Shown here one piece after another: positions 25,301-34,488 of a stretch of DNA of 64,000 bases. Both the position numbers and the translations under genes were made by a program. The notes below the pieces were generated by a model that was given only the letters and a program-made list of their open reading frames with translations, was not told the origin of the DNA and ran no database searches. Source of the stretch: Caballeronia insecticola (GTDB lineage Bacteria > Pseudomonadota > Gammaproteobacteria > Burkholderiales > Burkholderiaceae). Each line of letters opens with the position of its first letter. Position 1 is the first letter of the stretch. Location of the stretch: positions 1,550,001 through 1,614,000 of the forward strand of contig NC_021287.1 of the NCBI RefSeq assembly GCF_000402035.1. Reading direction: 5' to 3'.

Positions 25301-26109
25301 GCCGCGATGCGGGCGACCTGGCGCGCGGCGTCGGCGTCGAGCGAGACGTCGGCGCCCGCCATGAACGGATATTCGATGCCGCGCGGCACATCGCCCGGCA
25401 AGTGTGCGAGCAGCGTCGCGAAGCGTGCGTCGCCGTGCGCGGGCGCGGCGGCGAAACGGCGCATGCCCTCGCCCATCACGGCCTTGCAATGTACATAGGC
25501 CACGTGTCGCGCGAGCCGTAGCGCAGCATCGAGCGGGTCTTGCGCGGCCCAATGCCAGTTGCCGGTGTCGAAGGTCATCGCGAGGCCGCTGTTGTCGGGC
25601 AGCGCGGCGAACAGCGTTTCGAACGCGCCGATCGTGCCGCCCGCCTTCAGTTGTCCGTTCTCGACCACGACGCGCGCCTTCGCCAGGGCGACACCGCTCA
25701 GCAGTCGATCGAGCGTGGCGGCATCGGTTGCGATGCCGGTTTCGGAACCGCCCAGTTGCAGCTTGACGATGCGCGCGCCGAGCGCCGCCGCTTCGTCGAT
25801 GGCGAGACGCAGCGCGGCCGAGTCGAGTGCGCCGTCTTCGCGAAACAGCGTGGCGGGCGTCGAATATACGGTCCACAGGCCCTGGGCGCGAATTCGCTCG
25901 CCCAGTTGCGCGAGCGCGTCCGGGAGCGCGTCGGCGTCGCTTGCGAACAGCTCGCGGCGTACTTCGAAGCCATTCGCGCCTGCGCGCGCAGCCGCCGCGA
26001 CCCAGACGGCGTGACCGTCGCGGCGGATGGCATCCGCGCCGAACGCGCTGGAAACAATCACCACTTCGGGGCGCGCTTCATCGATCGAAGAAATCTGGCT
26101 CGGTTGCAT
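25294..26109 (-). CDS. kguE: sugar phosphate isomerase/epimerase-like protein of the ketogluconate operon
   Basis: A 271-residue TIM-barrel protein of the AP-endonuclease-2/xylose-isomerase-like family. It has metal-ligand-like motifs (VVENGQL, FDTGNWHW, AYVHCKAV, EYPFM). Homologs called KguE accompany ketogluconate genes, with an unproven role in epimerisation. ATG 26109 is chosen because the longer frame would start inside the operator at 26143-26156. ATG 26142 is possible. First gene of the operon. Confidence 0.75.
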   Translation of the reverse strand: MQPSQISSIDEARPEVVIVSSAFGADAIRRDGHAVWVAAAARAGANGFEVRRELFASDADALPDALAQLGERIRAQGLWTVYSTPATLFREDGALDSAALRLAIDEAAALGARIVKLQLGGSETGIATDAATLDRLLSGVALAKARVVVENGQLKAGGTIGAFETLFAALPDNSGLAMTFDTGNWHWAAQDPLDAALRLARHVAYVHCKAVMGEGMRRFAAAPAHGDARFATLLAHLPGDVPRGIEYPFMAGADVSLDADAARQVARIAAF

Positions 26110-26142
26110 TCCGCTCTCGTGTTTCGGCTCCAAACTAGTCAT

Positions 26143-26156
26143 TGGAACCGGTTCCA
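26143..26156. promoter_or_regulatory. LacI-type operator TGGAACCGGTTCCA (PtxS site)
   Basis: A perfect 14-base palindrome centred on CCGG lies 33 bases upstream of the chosen kguE start. It matches the PtxS operator of pseudomonads (TGAAACCGGTTTCA) at 12 of 14 positions. It is the expected site for repression of the whole operon by the LacI-family protein encoded at 20681-21760. Confidence 0.8.
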
Positions 26157-26243
26157 TTAATCATTTTCAAAAAGGACGCCGCAGCGCCCTGTTGAGACCG
26201 AATGGTGCGTCAGACCGGCACCGGGCCGCCATAGTGGAATTCC

Positions 26244-27134
26244 CTAGCCGATGAGATCCGGCTCCTGACAAAGCTCGAGAAAACGCGCGGCGACGCGCGA
26301 CGGCGTGGCCGCATGCGGCAGCAGAATCGAAAAGCGCCGCGTGAGCGGCTGCGGCGCGATGCGCAGGCGGCACAGCGCGCTGTCCTCGTGACGAATCGAC
26401 ATGGCCGACACGAAGCCGATGCCCATGCCCGCGCGCACCGCTTCCTTCACGCCCTCCACGCCCGCGATTTCGAGCGCGACGCGCATGGGCGCTTCGTTCT
26501 GCGCGAACGCCCGCTCGACGATCTGCCGCACGCCCGAACCCGGTTCGCGCAGCACTAGCGGATGCGCGCTCAGTTGCTCCAGCGTGACGCTCTCGCGCCC
26601 GTCCGCGAGCGGATGCCCTTTCGGCGCAATCGCGACGATTTCATCCTCGCGCCATGACGTGACCGTGGTGCCGAGCGGCAGATCGTGTCCGGTCGGGCCT
26701 TCGACCAGCGCGATATCGAGTGCGCCGAGCGCCGCGACGATATCCGCCGTATTCCCGTCGATGGTCGTCACGACGACATCCGGAAAGCGTTTGTGAAACG
26801 CCGCGATCAGATACGGCAGCAGATAACTCGCGGGCGTCGTGCTCGCGCCGATACGCAGCGTGCCGCGCTCGAGCCCGCGCAACGCGTCGCGCAATGCATG
26901 CGCCTGGCGGAAAGTCTCGCGCAGCCGCTCGGCGTGACCGAGCAACTGCTCGCCGGCGGCGGTCAGGCGCACGCCGCGACCGTCGCGCTGATAGAGCGGC
27001 TCGCCGAATTCGTCCTGCAAAAGCCGCAATTGCCCCGATACGGCGGGCTGCGACAGATGCAATGCCACCGCCGCGCGGCTGATGTTGCCATGCTCGGCGA
27101 CTGTTGCAAAAGTTATCAGTTGCTCCGGGGTCAT
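26244..27134 (-). CDS. LysR family transcriptional regulator (YeiE-like)
   Basis: A 296-residue LysR regulator of the CysB/CbbR-like subgroup. Its HTH is GNISRAAVALHLSQPAVSGQ, near residues 16-35, and its effector domain begins GTLRIGASTTPASYLLP. It is divergent from a YeiH-family gene across 115 bases of AT-rich sequence, the same pairing seen for yeiE and yeiH in enteric bacteria. YeiE responds to sulfite in Salmonella. A sulfite-linked effector is therefore a reasonable inference. Confidence 0.85.
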   Translation of the reverse strand: MTPEQLITFATVAEHGNISRAAVALHLSQPAVSGQLRLLQDEFGEPLYQRDGRGVRLTAAGEQLLGHAERLRETFRQAHALRDALRGLERGTLRIGASTTPASYLLPYLIAAFHKRFPDVVVTTIDGNTADIVAALGALDIALVEGPTGHDLPLGTTVTSWREDEIVAIAPKGHPLADGRESVTLEQLSAHPLVLREPGSGVRQIVERAFAQNEAPMRVALEIAGVEGVKEAVRAGMGIGFVSAMSIRHEDSALCRLRIAPQPLTRRFSILLPHAATPSRVAARFLELCQEPDLIG

Positions 27135-27249
27135 CTTCGTAAAGTATCAGGAATTCCGATATTTGCCATTCTAAATCACGATTTTTCATATTCATATATC
27201 GAGAATAGGATTAGCCCATCGCCCCTCTCACTCGTTTTCGGAAACCTCA
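27135..27249. promoter_or_regulatory. AT-rich divergent promoter region of the LysR/YeiH pair
   Basis: This 115-base region is clearly richer in A/T than its surroundings, with ATTCATATAT near 27190 and an ATTCT...AGAAT dyad spanning about 27171-27208. This is the expected location of a LysR binding site and two divergent promoters. The exact -10 and -35 boxes could not be set. Confidence 0.5.
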
Positions 27250-28332
27250 ATGTCTACGGTCCCGTCCGCTTCGTCCCTGGCGCCAGCCGCGTCTTCCACA
27301 CGCGGGCAGCTCAACGGCATTTTGTTCGTCGCGCTGTTCGCGGCGGCCGTCACGCGACTCGCGTCCGTGCCGGCCATCGCGGGACTGGGGATCAGTCCGC
27401 TGATCGTCGGCATCGTCGCGGGCGCGATTTACGGGAATGCGCTGCGCCATGGCATGCCGGACAGCTGGGCCGCAGGCGTCAACTTCTCCGCGCGCAAGCT
27501 GCTGCGCATCGCGGTGGCGTTCTTCGGGCTGCGCGTGAGCCTTCAGGAAATCGCGCAGGTGGGCCTCTCCGGCTTCACGGTGTCGGTGCTGGTGGTCGTC
27601 AGTACGCTCGTGATCGGCACCTGGGCCGGCATGAAGCTGATGAAGCTCGACCGCGACACCGCGCTCCTCACGGCGGCCGGCAGCGCGATCTGCGGCGCGG
27701 CCGCGGTGCTCGCGTTCGAATCGACGTTGCAGTCGAAGCCGCACAAGAGCGCGATGGCGGTCGGCAGCGTCGTATTGTTCGGCACGCTCTCGATGTTCCT
27801 CTACCCGCTCGCGCTGAACGCCGGCTGGCTGCATCTCGACACGCTCGGCACGGGCCTGTTCTTCGGCGGCACGATTCACGAAGTGGCGCAGGTTGTCGGC
27901 GCGGCGAGCAACGTGAGCCCCGAAGCGACGCACATCGCCACCATCGTAAAGATGACGCGCGTGATGCTGCTCGTGCCGGTGCTGCTCGTGGTCGGCTTCT
28001 GGGTCAGCCGTTCGCGTCAGACAGGTGCTGAAGGTGCGGAAGGCGCAGCGCAAGGCAAAGGCAAGATCGCGGTGCCCTGGTTCGCGCTCGGTTTCCTCGC
28101 GCTCGTCGTGGTGAATTCGCTGCACGTGCTGCCGGATACGGCGACCACCACGATCAACACGCTCGACACCTTCGCCCTCACGATGGCCATGACCGCGCTC
28201 GGCATGGAGACGCGCATCGCGCAGATTCGCGAAGCCGGCCCGCGCGCCCTCGCCACCGGCGCGATCCTGTATGCATGGCTGATCGGCGGCGGTCTTGCGA
28301 TCACGATCGGCGTCGAGAAGTTGTTCGGCTGA
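27250..28332 (+). CDS. YeiH/UPF0324 family putative sulfate/sulfite exporter
   Basis: A 360-residue inner-membrane protein with about ten hydrophobic segments and the family features SPLIVGIVAGAIYGN, LRIAVAFFGLRVS and GGTIHEVAQVVGA. The family includes the TauZ-like proteins proposed to export sulfate or sulfite. Location directly upstream of a molybdenum-containing sulfite-type oxidase on the same strand fits a role in sulfur oxyanion handling. Downstream lies a perfect hairpin (28353-28379). Confidence 0.85.
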   Translation: MSTVPSASSLAPAASSTRGQLNGILFVALFAAAVTRLASVPAIAGLGISPLIVGIVAGAIYGNALRHGMPDSWAAGVNFSARKLLRIAVAFFGLRVSLQEIAQVGLSGFTVSVLVVVSTLVIGTWAGMKLMKLDRDTALLTAAGSAICGAAAVLAFESTLQSKPHKSAMAVGSVVLFGTLSMFLYPLALNAGWLHLDTLGTGLFFGGTIHEVAQVVGAASNVSPEATHIATIVKMTRVMLLVPVLLVVGFWVSRSRQTGAEGAEGAAQGKGKIAVPWFALGFLALVVVNSLHVLPDTATTTINTLDTFALTMAMTALGMETRIAQIREAGPRALATGAILYAWLIGGGLAITIGVEKLFG

Positions 28333-28352
28333 CCGATGCTTTGAAGTTGCCA

Positions 28353-28379
28353 TCGCGCGAGCGCTCCCCGCTCGCGCGA
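28353..28379 (+). terminator. intercistronic hairpin between yeiH-like and soeA-like genes
   Basis: An 11-bp perfect stem TCGCGCGAGCG / CGCTCGCGCGA around five bases. The sequence after it has only a short T run (CTTTTG), so it is a weak terminator or an RNA processing/stabilising element. It would let the molybdoenzyme genes be expressed at a level different from that of the exporter. Confidence 0.5.
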
Positions 28380-28401
28380 AATCGCTTTTGAAGGAGCACT
28401 C

Positions 28402-31332
28402 ATGGAACACGGCGCTCGCACCCAGAACGAGAAGCTCGATGTCAAGACCACGACGTGCTACATGTGCGCGTGCCGCTGCGGCATCCGCGTGCATCTGCGC
28501 GACGGCGAAGTGCGCTACATCGACGGCAATCCGAATCATCCGCTCAATCAGGGGGTGATTTGCGCGAAGGGCGCGTCGGGCATCATGAAGCAGTATTCGC
28601 CCGCGCGTCTCACGCAGCCGCTGATGCGCAAACCTGACGCATTACGCGGCGAAGCGCAGTTCGAAGCCGTGTCCTGGGACGTCGCGCTCGACACGCTCGA
28701 AAAACGTCTCGCGCATCTGCGCGCCACCGACCCGAAGAAGTTCGCGCTTTTCACCGGGCGCGACCAGATGCAGGCGCTCACCGGCCTCTTCGCGAAAAAT
28801 TTCGGCACGCCCAACTACGCGGCGCACGGCGGCTTCTGCTCGGCAAACATGGCCGCCGGCATGATCTACACGATGGGCGGCTCGTTCTGGGAGTTCGGCG
28901 GCCCGGACCTCGATCGCGCAAAGCTGTTTTTCATGATCGGTACGGCGGAAGATCATCATTCGAATCCGCTCAAGATCGCCATTTCGAAGTTCAAGCGTGC
29001 GGGCGGACGCTTCATCGCGATCAATCCGATTCGCACGGGCTACGCCGCCATTGCCGACGAATGGGTGCCGATCCGCCCCGGCACCGACGGCGCGCTCTTC
29101 ATGGCGCTGATCCACCAGTTGATCGCGGCTGACGCGTGGGATCACGAGTTCGTCACGCGCTACACGAACGCGGCCGAACTGCTCGATATGAACGAAGCGA
29201 GCGACACGTTCGGCCTCTTCGTGCAGAACGGCGACGCGCCCGATGTGAACGCGCTCTTTCCGCAGAATCATCTGTGGTGGGACAAGAAAACGAATCGCGC
29301 GGTCGCGCATCATGCGGATGACGCCGAACCCGCGCTCGATGGCCGCTACACGCTCGACGACGGCACGCCTGTCGCGCCCTCCTTTGCATTGCTGCGCGAG
29401 CAAGTGGCATCGTGCACGCCGGAATGGGCCGCGGAGATCACCGGCATTCCGGCCGCGACGATCGAGCGACTCGCCACCGAGATGATCGAGACGTGCCGCG
29501 ATCACAAGATCACGCTGCCGATTCCATGGACCGACTGCTGGGGCAAGCAGCATGACAGCGTGACCGGCAACCCGATCGCCTTCCATGCGATGCGGGGCCT
29601 TGCCGCGCACTCGAACGGTTTCCAGTCGATCCGCGGACTCGCGGTGCTGATGTCGCTGCTCGGCACGATCGACCGGCCGGGCGGCTTCCGTCACAAGGCG
29701 CCGTTTCCGCGCGCGGTGCCGCCGTCGGCCAAACCGCCGAATCATCCGGATCAGGTGAAGCCCAACACGCCGCTCGCGAACGGCCCGCTCGGCTGGCCCG
29801 CCGCGCCCGAAGATCTGTTCATCCACGATGACGGCACGCCGGTGCGCATCGACCGCGCATTCTCGTGGGAGTATCCGCTCGCGGTGCACGGCGTGATGCA
29901 CAGCGTCATCACCAATGCGTGGCGCGGCGATCCGTATCCCATCGACACCTTGCTGATCTTCATGGCCAACATGGCCTGGAATTCGTCGATGAACACGACG
30001 GAAGTCCGCAAGATGCTCGCCGACAAGCACGAGAACGGCGAGTACAAGATTCCGTTCATCGTCGTGTGCGATGCGTTTCAGTCGGAGATGACCGCGTTCG
30101 CCGATCTGATCCTGCCCGACACGACGTATCTCGAACGCCACGACGCAATGTCGATGCTCGACCGTCCGATCTCCGAGTTCGACGGCCCTGTCGATTCGGT
30201 GCGCGTGCCGGTCGTGCCGCGCACCGGCGAATGCCGTCCGTTTCAGGAAGTGCTGGTCGAGCTTGGCAGCCGTCTCAAGCTGCCCGCGTTCACCACGCCT
30301 GACGGCACGCGCAAGTATCGCGACTATCCGGACTTCATCGTCAATCATCAGACGTCGCCCGGTTCAGGCGTGGGCTTTCTGATGGGATGGCGCGGCAAGG
30401 ACGGACGTGATGCGCTCGTCGGCGAGCCGAATCCGAATCAGTGGGACGAGTACGCGAAGCACGATTGCGTATTTCATTACACGCTGCCCGAAACCCTGCA
30501 ATACATGCGCAACTGCAACGGGCCGTATCTGAAATGGGCCGTGGAGAAAGGCCTGCGCAAGTTCGATACGCCGATCCTGATCCAGCTTTATTCGGATGTG
30601 ATGCAGAAGTTTCGCCTCGCCGCGCAGGGACGCACGAAGGGCCGGCAGCCGCCCGATCATCTGCGCGCGCGCATCGAGAAATACTTCGATCCGCTGCCCT
30701 TCTGGTATGCGCCGCTCGAACTCGACTCGACCGATCTCGCGCGCTATCCGCTCGCCGCCGTCACGCAGCGCCCGATGGCCATGTATCACTCGTGGGACTC
30801 GCAGAACGCGTGGCTCCGACAGATTCACGGCGAGAACATGCTGTACATGAATCCGCGCATGGCGCAGGCGAACGGCATCGAAGATGGCGGCTGGATCTAC
30901 GTCGAATCGCAATGGGGCAAGGTGCGCTGCATGGCGCGTTACAGCGAGACCGTGGAACCGGGAACCGTGTGGACGTGGAATGCGATCGGCAAAGCGTCGG
31001 GCGCGTGGAGCCTCGGCCCCGATGCCAGCGAATCGCAGCGCGGCTTCCTGCTCAATCACCTGATCACCGACGAGCTTCCGGCGTCCGCCGCACACGGCGC
31101 GCGTTGCTCGAATTCGGACCCGGTCACGGGACAAGCCGCGTGGTACGACGTGCGCGTGCGCGTACATCCCGCCGAAGCCGATGCGGATCACACGCTGCCG
31201 CAATTCGCACCGATGAGCCCGGCGCCCGGCATGACGAATGCGATTCATCGCGTCGTGCAGACGTACTTCGCCGGACGTGGCGAATTCGCCGCGCGACTGC
31301 GCAATGTCGTGAAGCGCAACACGAACAACTGA
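28402..31332 (+). CDS. soeA: molybdopterin oxidoreductase, catalytic subunit (SoeA-like sulfite dehydrogenase)
   Basis: A 976-residue Mo-bisPGD enzyme of the DMSO reductase family. An N-terminal [4Fe-4S] site is formed by C19, C22, C26 and C54. A candidate Mo-ligating Cys lies in GGFCSANM (about residue 146), as in the PsrA/PhsA/SoeA branch. The C-terminal molydopterin-binding beta barrel follows. It has no twin-arginine signal peptide, so the enzyme faces the cytoplasm, as SoeABC does. A strong AAGGAG precedes ATG 28402. It forms an operon with the iron-sulfur and membrane subunits. Substrate sulfite is inferred from architecture and the YeiE/YeiH-like neighbours; another oxyanion is possible. 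Confidence 0.75.
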   Translation: MEHGARTQNEKLDVKTTTCYMCACRCGIRVHLRDGEVRYIDGNPNHPLNQGVICAKGASGIMKQYSPARLTQPLMRKPDALRGEAQFEAVSWDVALDTLEKRLAHLRATDPKKFALFTGRDQMQALTGLFAKNFGTPNYAAHGGFCSANMAAGMIYTMGGSFWEFGGPDLDRAKLFFMIGTAEDHHSNPLKIAISKFKRAGGRFIAINPIRTGYAAIADEWVPIRPGTDGALFMALIHQLIAADAWDHEFVTRYTNAAELLDMNEASDTFGLFVQNGDAPDVNALFPQNHLWWDKKTNRAVAHHADDAEPALDGRYTLDDGTPVAPSFALLREQVASCTPEWAAEITGIPAATIERLATEMIETCRDHKITLPIPWTDCWGKQHDSVTGNPIAFHAMRGLAAHSNGFQSIRGLAVLMSLLGTIDRPGGFRHKAPFPRAVPPSAKPPNHPDQVKPNTPLANGPLGWPAAPEDLFIHDDGTPVRIDRAFSWEYPLAVHGVMHSVITNAWRGDPYPIDTLLIFMANMAWNSSMNTTEVRKMLADKHENGEYKIPFIVVCDAFQSEMTAFADLILPDTTYLERHDAMSMLDRPISEFDGPVDSVRVPVVPRTGECRPFQEVLVELGSRLKLPAFTTPDGTRKYRDYPDFIVNHQTSPGSGVGFLMGWRGKDGRDALVGEPNPNQWDEYAKHDCVFHYTLPETLQYMRNCNGPYLKWAVEKGLRKFDTPILIQLYSDVMQKFRLAAQGRTKGRQPPDHLRARIEKYFDPLPFWYAPLELDSTDLARYPLAAVTQRPMAMYHSWDSQNAWLRQIHGENMLYMNPRMAQANGIEDGGWIYVESQWGKVRCMARYSETVEPGTVWTWNAIGKASGAWSLGPDASESQRGFLLNHLITDELPASAAHGARCSNSDPVTGQAAWYDVRVRVHPAEADADHTLPQFAPMSPAPGMTNAIHRVVQTYFAGRGEFAARLRNVVKRNTNN

Positions 31333-31343
31333 AGGAGACCATC

Positions 31344-32075
31344 ATGACTCAAATGGCGCTCGTGATCGATCTGAACGTCTGCGTCGGATGCCATGCCTGC
31401 GTGACGAGTTGCAAAGAATGGAATACGTCCGGCGAGGCGGGCAGTCTCGCGGATCAGCATCCTTACGATGCCGATCCGTCCGGCACGTTCTTCAATCGCG
31501 TCCAGACCTACGAGGCGGGCGAGTTTCCCCTCGCCGACACGATCCACTTCCCGAAGTCGTGTCTGCACTGCGAAGACCCGCCGTGCGTGCCCGTCTGTCC
31601 GACCGGCGCGAGCTACAAGCGCAAGGAAGATGGGCTCGTGCTCGTCGACTTCGACAAATGCATCGGCTGCAAGTACTGCGCGTGGGCGTGTCCGTACGGC
31701 GCGCGCGAACTCGACGAAGCACGCAAGGAAATGACCAAGTGCACGCTGTGCGCGGACCGCATCTACAACGAGGCGCTGCCCGAGCGCGATCGCAAGCCCG
31801 CATGCGTGCTCGCGTGCCCGACTTCGGCGCGGCTCTTCGGCGATATTCACGATCCGGAGTCGGTCGTATCGAAAGCGATTGCGGAGCGCGGCGGCTATCA
31901 GCTGATGCCCGAATGGGAGACGCGGCCCGCGAACCATTACTTGCCGCGCCAGCCGGTGAATGCGGTCAATGGGTGCGGCAGCGGTTCGTGCGGGTGCAAA
32001 TCGACCGAAGCCGATCACGCTTCGCTCGAAGCGCACGGAGACCTGAATCTCGCGGCGATGGCCGTGCGCGTCTGA
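31344..32075 (+). CDS. soeB: 4Fe-4S electron transfer subunit (SoeB-like)
   Basis: A 243-residue ferredoxin-like subunit with four cysteine clusters: C13-C16-C19-C23, then CLHCEDPPCVPVC, CIGCKYCAWAC and CTLCADR...CVLAC. It is the DmsB/PsrB/SoeB type that carries electrons from the catalytic subunit to the membrane subunit. The Cys-rich C-terminal tail (GCGSGSCGC) is outside the four clusters. It starts 11 bases after soeA with GAAGGAGA upstream of the ATG. Confidence 0.8.
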   Translation: MTQMALVIDLNVCVGCHACVTSCKEWNTSGEAGSLADQHPYDADPSGTFFNRVQTYEAGEFPLADTIHFPKSCLHCEDPPCVPVCPTGASYKRKEDGLVLVDFDKCIGCKYCAWACPYGARELDEARKEMTKCTLCADRIYNEALPERDRKPACVLACPTSARLFGDIHDPESVVSKAIAERGGYQLMPEWETRPANHYLPRQPVNAVNGCGSGSCGCKSTEADHASLEAHGDLNLAAMAVRV

Positions 32076-32094
32076 CCTTCATCGGAGCTCGAAC

Positions 32095-33033
32095 ATGAAA
32101 CCCGCGTTTTCCGTCGTGTTCCTCACGACCCTGAGCGGCGCCGCGCAAGGCTTGCTGATCGCGCTCGTCGGCGTCGAGTTGTTGGCGAAGCTCGGCTTCG
32201 TTGCAACGCCTGCGCAGGCGTTTTTCGTCGTCGGAGCGGCGTTGTCCGTCGTGCTCGGTGGACTTGGGCTCGTCGCTTCGTTCTTTCATCTCGGACATCC
32301 GGAGCGCGCGTGGCGCGCCATCGCGATGTGGCGCACGTCGTGGCTCTCGCGCGAATGTCTGTGCCTGCCCGCGTTTCTCGCGTGCGCCGCGTTCTATGGC
32401 CTGGCGCACTGGCTCGGTGCGTCGTGGTCGCTTGCGATCGGCGTGATCGGCGTGCTGGCGTCCGCCGCGCTGTTCGTCTGCACCGCGATGATCTACGCGT
32501 GCCTGCGCTTCCTCCAGGAATGGGCGACGCCGCTCACGATGGTCAACTTCGTGCTGCTCGGCTGCGCATCGGGCTTCACGCTCGCGACGGCGTGCGCGGC
32601 GTGGCTCGCGCCCTCGCTTGCCGCCGGTCTCGCGGCGTGCGCGTGTACGCTGACGCTCGCGGGATGTGTCTCGCGTGTGGCTTCGCTACAGCGCAACGCG
32701 CGCTTGCGGCCGAAGTCGACCGTGCAGAGCGCAACGGGCATTAAAGGGCCGAACGTCGTGCAGAAATCGCGCGGCTTTACGGCAGGCGCGTTCAATCTGC
32801 GCGAGTTTTTTCATGGGCAGACGGCGGCTGCGATCAGGCGCGTCAAGTGGACGTTTCTCATCTGCGCGTTCGGCGTGCCGTTCGTGTTGATGCTGCTTGG
32901 CATCGGCGCGCAGTCGGTCGCGTTGTTTGGCCTGGCGTTCGTCACGCAGTATGCGGGCCTGATCGCCGAACGATGGTTCTTCTTCGCGGAGGCGCGGCAT
33001 CCGCAGAATATTTACTACGCGCGTGCGTCGTGA
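32095..33033 (+). CDS. soeC: DmsC/NrfD-like membrane anchor subunit (SoeC-like)
   Basis: A 312-residue inner-membrane protein with about eight hydrophobic segments and the DmsC-type N-terminus (FSVVFLTTLSGAAQGLL; FHLGHPERAWRA). It passes electrons between the iron-sulfur subunit and the quinone pool. It begins 19 bases after soeB. It ends in convergent orientation to the PLP enzyme, with a perfect dyad across the junction. Confidence 0.8.
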   Translation: MKPAFSVVFLTTLSGAAQGLLIALVGVELLAKLGFVATPAQAFFVVGAALSVVLGGLGLVASFFHLGHPERAWRAIAMWRTSWLSRECLCLPAFLACAAFYGLAHWLGASWSLAIGVIGVLASAALFVCTAMIYACLRFLQEWATPLTMVNFVLLGCASGFTLATACAAWLAPSLAAGLAACACTLTLAGCVSRVASLQRNARLRPKSTVQSATGIKGPNVVQKSRGFTAGAFNLREFFHGQTAAAIRRVKWTFLICAFGVPFVLMLLGIGAQSVALFGLAFVTQYAGLIAERWFFFAEARHPQNIYYARAS

Positions 33034-33039
33034 GAACAC

Positions 33040-33071
33040 GAAGCACGCGCTATCCTCAAACCGCGTGCTTC
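33040..33071. terminator. dyad at the convergent junction of soeC and the PLP enzyme gene
   Basis: A perfect 10-base inverted repeat (GAAGCACGCG / CGCGTGCTTC) with a 12-base spacer crosses the stop of the minus-strand gene. It lacks a T tract, so termination activity is only suggested. Confidence 0.45.
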
Positions 33072-34297
33072 AACGCCTGCGCGAAATCGGCGATCAGATC
33101 GTCGGTATCTTCGATGCCGGCCGACAAACGCAGCATGCCGTCCGAAATGCCCATCGACTTGCGCACTTCCGGACCGGCTTCATAGAAGATGGTCGGGGCA
33201 ACAGGAATGATCAAGGTGCGCGTGTCGCCGAGGCCCGTCGCCTTGATCGGCAATTGCAGCGCATTGACGACCTCGATCATGCGATCCGCGTGACGCAACT
33301 CGAACGACAGCAGCCACGATGCGCCCTTGAACAATGCCTGCGCGGTCTCGTACTGCGGATGACTCTCGAGCCCTGGATACAGCACGCGGCCGATCGCCTC
33401 GTGCTTCTCCAGAAACCGCGCGAGTGCGAGCGCATTCTCGCTGCATTTCGCGACGCGCAGCGCGAGCGTCTCGGCGCCCAGCGCAATCGAATGCGCCTGC
33501 TCCGACGAAAGCGACGCGCCCATGTCGCGCAACCCTTTCTTGCGGATCTGCAACAGCCCTTGCTCTTTCGGCGCCGACTTGCGGTATTCATCGGCGATAT
33601 TCGGATACGCGCTCCAGTCGAACAGGCCGGTATCCGTCACCGCGCCGCCGAGCGCCGCGCCGTGCCCCGCGATGGTCTTCGTCAGCGAATTGACGACGAG
33701 GCTCGCGCCCACGTTCTTCGGCACGAACAACGCGGGCGAGGTGATCGTGTTGTCGACGACATAGGCGAGCCCGCGCTCGCGGCACAACTCGCCGATGCCC
33801 GTCAGATCCGGAATCTGCGTGCCCGGATTCGCGATCGTCTCGACGAACACCATGCGCGTGTTCGGCTGGATCGCGGCGGCGACGTTCGCGGCGGACGTGG
33901 CATCGACCACCGTCACTTCGATGCCGAGCGTTCTCAGCGTGCCGAAAAAACTGTTGGTGTTGCCGAACACGTAGCGGCTCGACACGAGGTGGTCGCCCGC
34001 GCGCAGCAGCGTGAGAAACACCGCCGTCAGCGCGCCCATGCCCGTGCTGAAGCAGATCGACCCGACGCCCTGTTCGAGGCTCGTGATCTTGCGTTCGAGC
34101 GCGGCTGTCGTGGGCGTACCTTGACGCGCGTAATTGAAGCCGCCCTTCTTCGTGCCCTGAAACACGCCGATCAGATCTTCCACGCGCTCGAATCCGTACT
34201 GGACCGAAGTGTGGATGGCCTGGCGCACGCCCCCGTGCTCGGTGCCCGTGATCCTGTCGCCGTGAACGATGCCTGTGGTGAAGCCTTGCTTGTCCAT
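33056..34297 (-). CDS. PLP-dependent trans-sulfuration enzyme (cystathionine gamma-synthase family)
   Basis: A 413-residue Cys/Met-metabolism PLP enzyme. It has the cofactor-binding stretches FNYARQGTPT and STGMGAL, the conserved acidic pair in AYVVDNTITSP, and the Schiff-base Lys in VNSLTKTIAGHG. The C-terminal domain has the usual RLSAGIEDTDDLI. ATG 34297 has GGAGAAGGG upstream. Distinguishing gamma-synthase, O-acetylhomoserine sulfhydrylase and gamma-lyase activity is not possible from sequence alone. Convergent with soeC. Confidence 0.85.
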   Translation of the reverse strand: MDKQGFTTGIVHGDRITGTEHGGVRQAIHTSVQYGFERVEDLIGVFQGTKKGGFNYARQGTPTTAALERKITSLEQGVGSICFSTGMGALTAVFLTLLRAGDHLVSSRYVFGNTNSFFGTLRTLGIEVTVVDATSAANVAAAIQPNTRMVFVETIANPGTQIPDLTGIGELCRERGLAYVVDNTITSPALFVPKNVGASLVVNSLTKTIAGHGAALGGAVTDTGLFDWSAYPNIADEYRKSAPKEQGLLQIRKKGLRDMGASLSSEQAHSIALGAETLALRVAKCSENALALARFLEKHEAIGRVLYPGLESHPQYETAQALFKGASWLLSFELRHADRMIEVVNALQLPIKATGLGDTRTLIIPVAPTIFYEAGPEVRKSMGISDGMLRLSAGIEDTDDLIADFAQALKHAV

Positions 34298-34488
34298 CCC
34301 TTCTCCGCGTCGAGTCGATTCCAAACCGTCAATTCTGCCTGATCCGCAGCGATCCATGGCCCTATAGTCATGCGGGAACGCGTGTTGCTCGCCGATTTCT
34401 TCGTCCGCGCATTTCGCCACATCGCGACGAAGTGCGCATACTTGCACAAGCCGCATTCGCGGCATTCCCCGATGAGGAGCCCTTTCTC

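Noticed and set aside
28642..30348. A 568-codon minus-strand frame inside soeA
   Set aside because: Antisense shadow of a family-supported gene; His/Arg-rich with no recognisable domain.
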